DNA from: Lachnospiraceae bacterium
GTDB lineage: Bacteria > Bacillota > Clostridia > Lachnospirales > Lachnospiraceae
DNA length: 14,786 nucleotides
Assembly (NCBI GenBank): GCA_016297945.1
Contig: JAEDFR010000057.1
Location: forward strand, 1 to 14,786
Reading direction: 5' to 3'
Part shown: piece after piece, positions 14,202 to 14,786 of the stretch
Layout of the letters: each line of letters starts with the position of its first letter
Numbering within the stretch: position 1 is the stretch's first letter
The notes under the pieces: model-generated
The model's database searches: none
Seen by the model: the letters and a program-made list of their open reading frames with translations, nothing else
What the model was told of the DNA's origin: nothing
Translations under genes and position numbers: made by a program

Positions 14202-14247
14202 GCGTTAGTGTGCTGAAATTTTTCGCGTTAGTGTGCTAAAATTTTTC
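14202..14247 (+). repeat. Two tandem 23-bp direct repeats abutting the gdhA -35 box
   Basis: Copies at 14202-14224 and 14225-14247 are directly adjacent and differ at one base (G or A at unit position 14). Each begins GCGTTAGTGTGCT and ends AAATTTTTC. The second holds the small dyad TTAG-TGTG-CTAA; in the first the right arm is CTGA. They end one base before the -35 of the gdhA promoter, the usual place for an activator or a cooperative repressor. Confidence 0.8.
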
Positions 14248-14276
14248 TTGCCTAAACAGGGGCATTCCATTATAAT
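14248..14276 (+). promoter_or_regulatory. gdhA promoter
   Basis: TTGCCT (14248-14253) and a consensus TATAAT (14271-14276) are separated by 17 nt. Start of transcription is expected near 14283, with a leader of about 60 nt. The weak -35 (4/6) together with the adjoining repeats suggests dependence on a regulator. Confidence 0.8.
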
Positions 14277-14341
14277 GTAAAAAGGTGCAAAGGCGTACCA
14301 GCTCTGTATATTATATTTTTAACTAAAGGAGGACATGAAAC

Positions 14342-14786
<445 letters not shown>

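Noticed and set aside
14206..14240. Resemblance of TTAGTGTGCTAA to half of a CIRCE (HrcA) site
   Set aside because: CIRCE needs two inverted 9-bp halves spaced by 9 nt. Here the copies are direct repeats and the gene is not a chaperone gene.

Overview
The window looks like low-GC Clostridia chromosome, most likely a member of the Lachnospiraceae. This is inferred from gene content and style, not from a database match. The grounds are AT-rich, strong AAGGAGG-like ribosome binding sites; a long-type pyrophosphate-dependent phosphofructokinase; a DUF5688-type protein; a short PAS protein; a yqeG-aro-efp cluster; and an NADP-type glutamate dehydrogenase.

Left end (1-1460): the 3' part of a large serine recombinase, the mark of an integrative element. 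Its last segment is separated by frame changes, so the gene looks damaged. Three intrinsic terminators follow, with a tiny cysteine-containing ORF between the second and third whose frame does not agree with its ribosome binding site. This is the decayed edge of a mobile element.

1460-6690: single genes in mixed orientation. These are pfp (minus), a PAS sensor-like protein (plus), an unrecognised gene split by a one-base frame change at a T-run (plus), a YkgJ-type cysteine-cluster protein (minus), a small unrecognised gene whose promoter spacer is occupied by a Gram-positive LexA/SOS box (plus), and a membrane acyltransferase (minus) with a very clean promoter and a 25-bp dyad upstream.

6600-10520: a plus-strand housekeeping block. 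It holds an uncharacterised small protein, yqeG (HAD phosphatase), aroE, aroK and aroQ of the shikimate pathway, and efp (elongation factor P). aroE and aroK overlap and are probably translationally coupled. A terminator follows efp.

10520-13020: a DUF5688-like gene, then a good promoter driving tRNA-Arg(CCG). Only about 40 nt downstream, with no terminator between, is a lipoprotein with two SH3b domains joined by a Thr/Glu/Pro-rich linker. A perfect terminator closes the unit.

13200-14786: a Gfo/Idh/MocA oxidoreductase, then the start of gdhA (NADP-type glutamate dehydrogenase). The gdhA promoter is preceded by two tandem 23-bp repeats that abut its -35 box, a likely regulator-binding site.

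No CRISPR array, rRNA, complete mobile element or obvious new multi-gene system is visible. The most notable signals are the SOS-box gene at 5150, the gdhA repeats, the tRNA-lipoprotein arrangement and the two clustered frame-broken loci.
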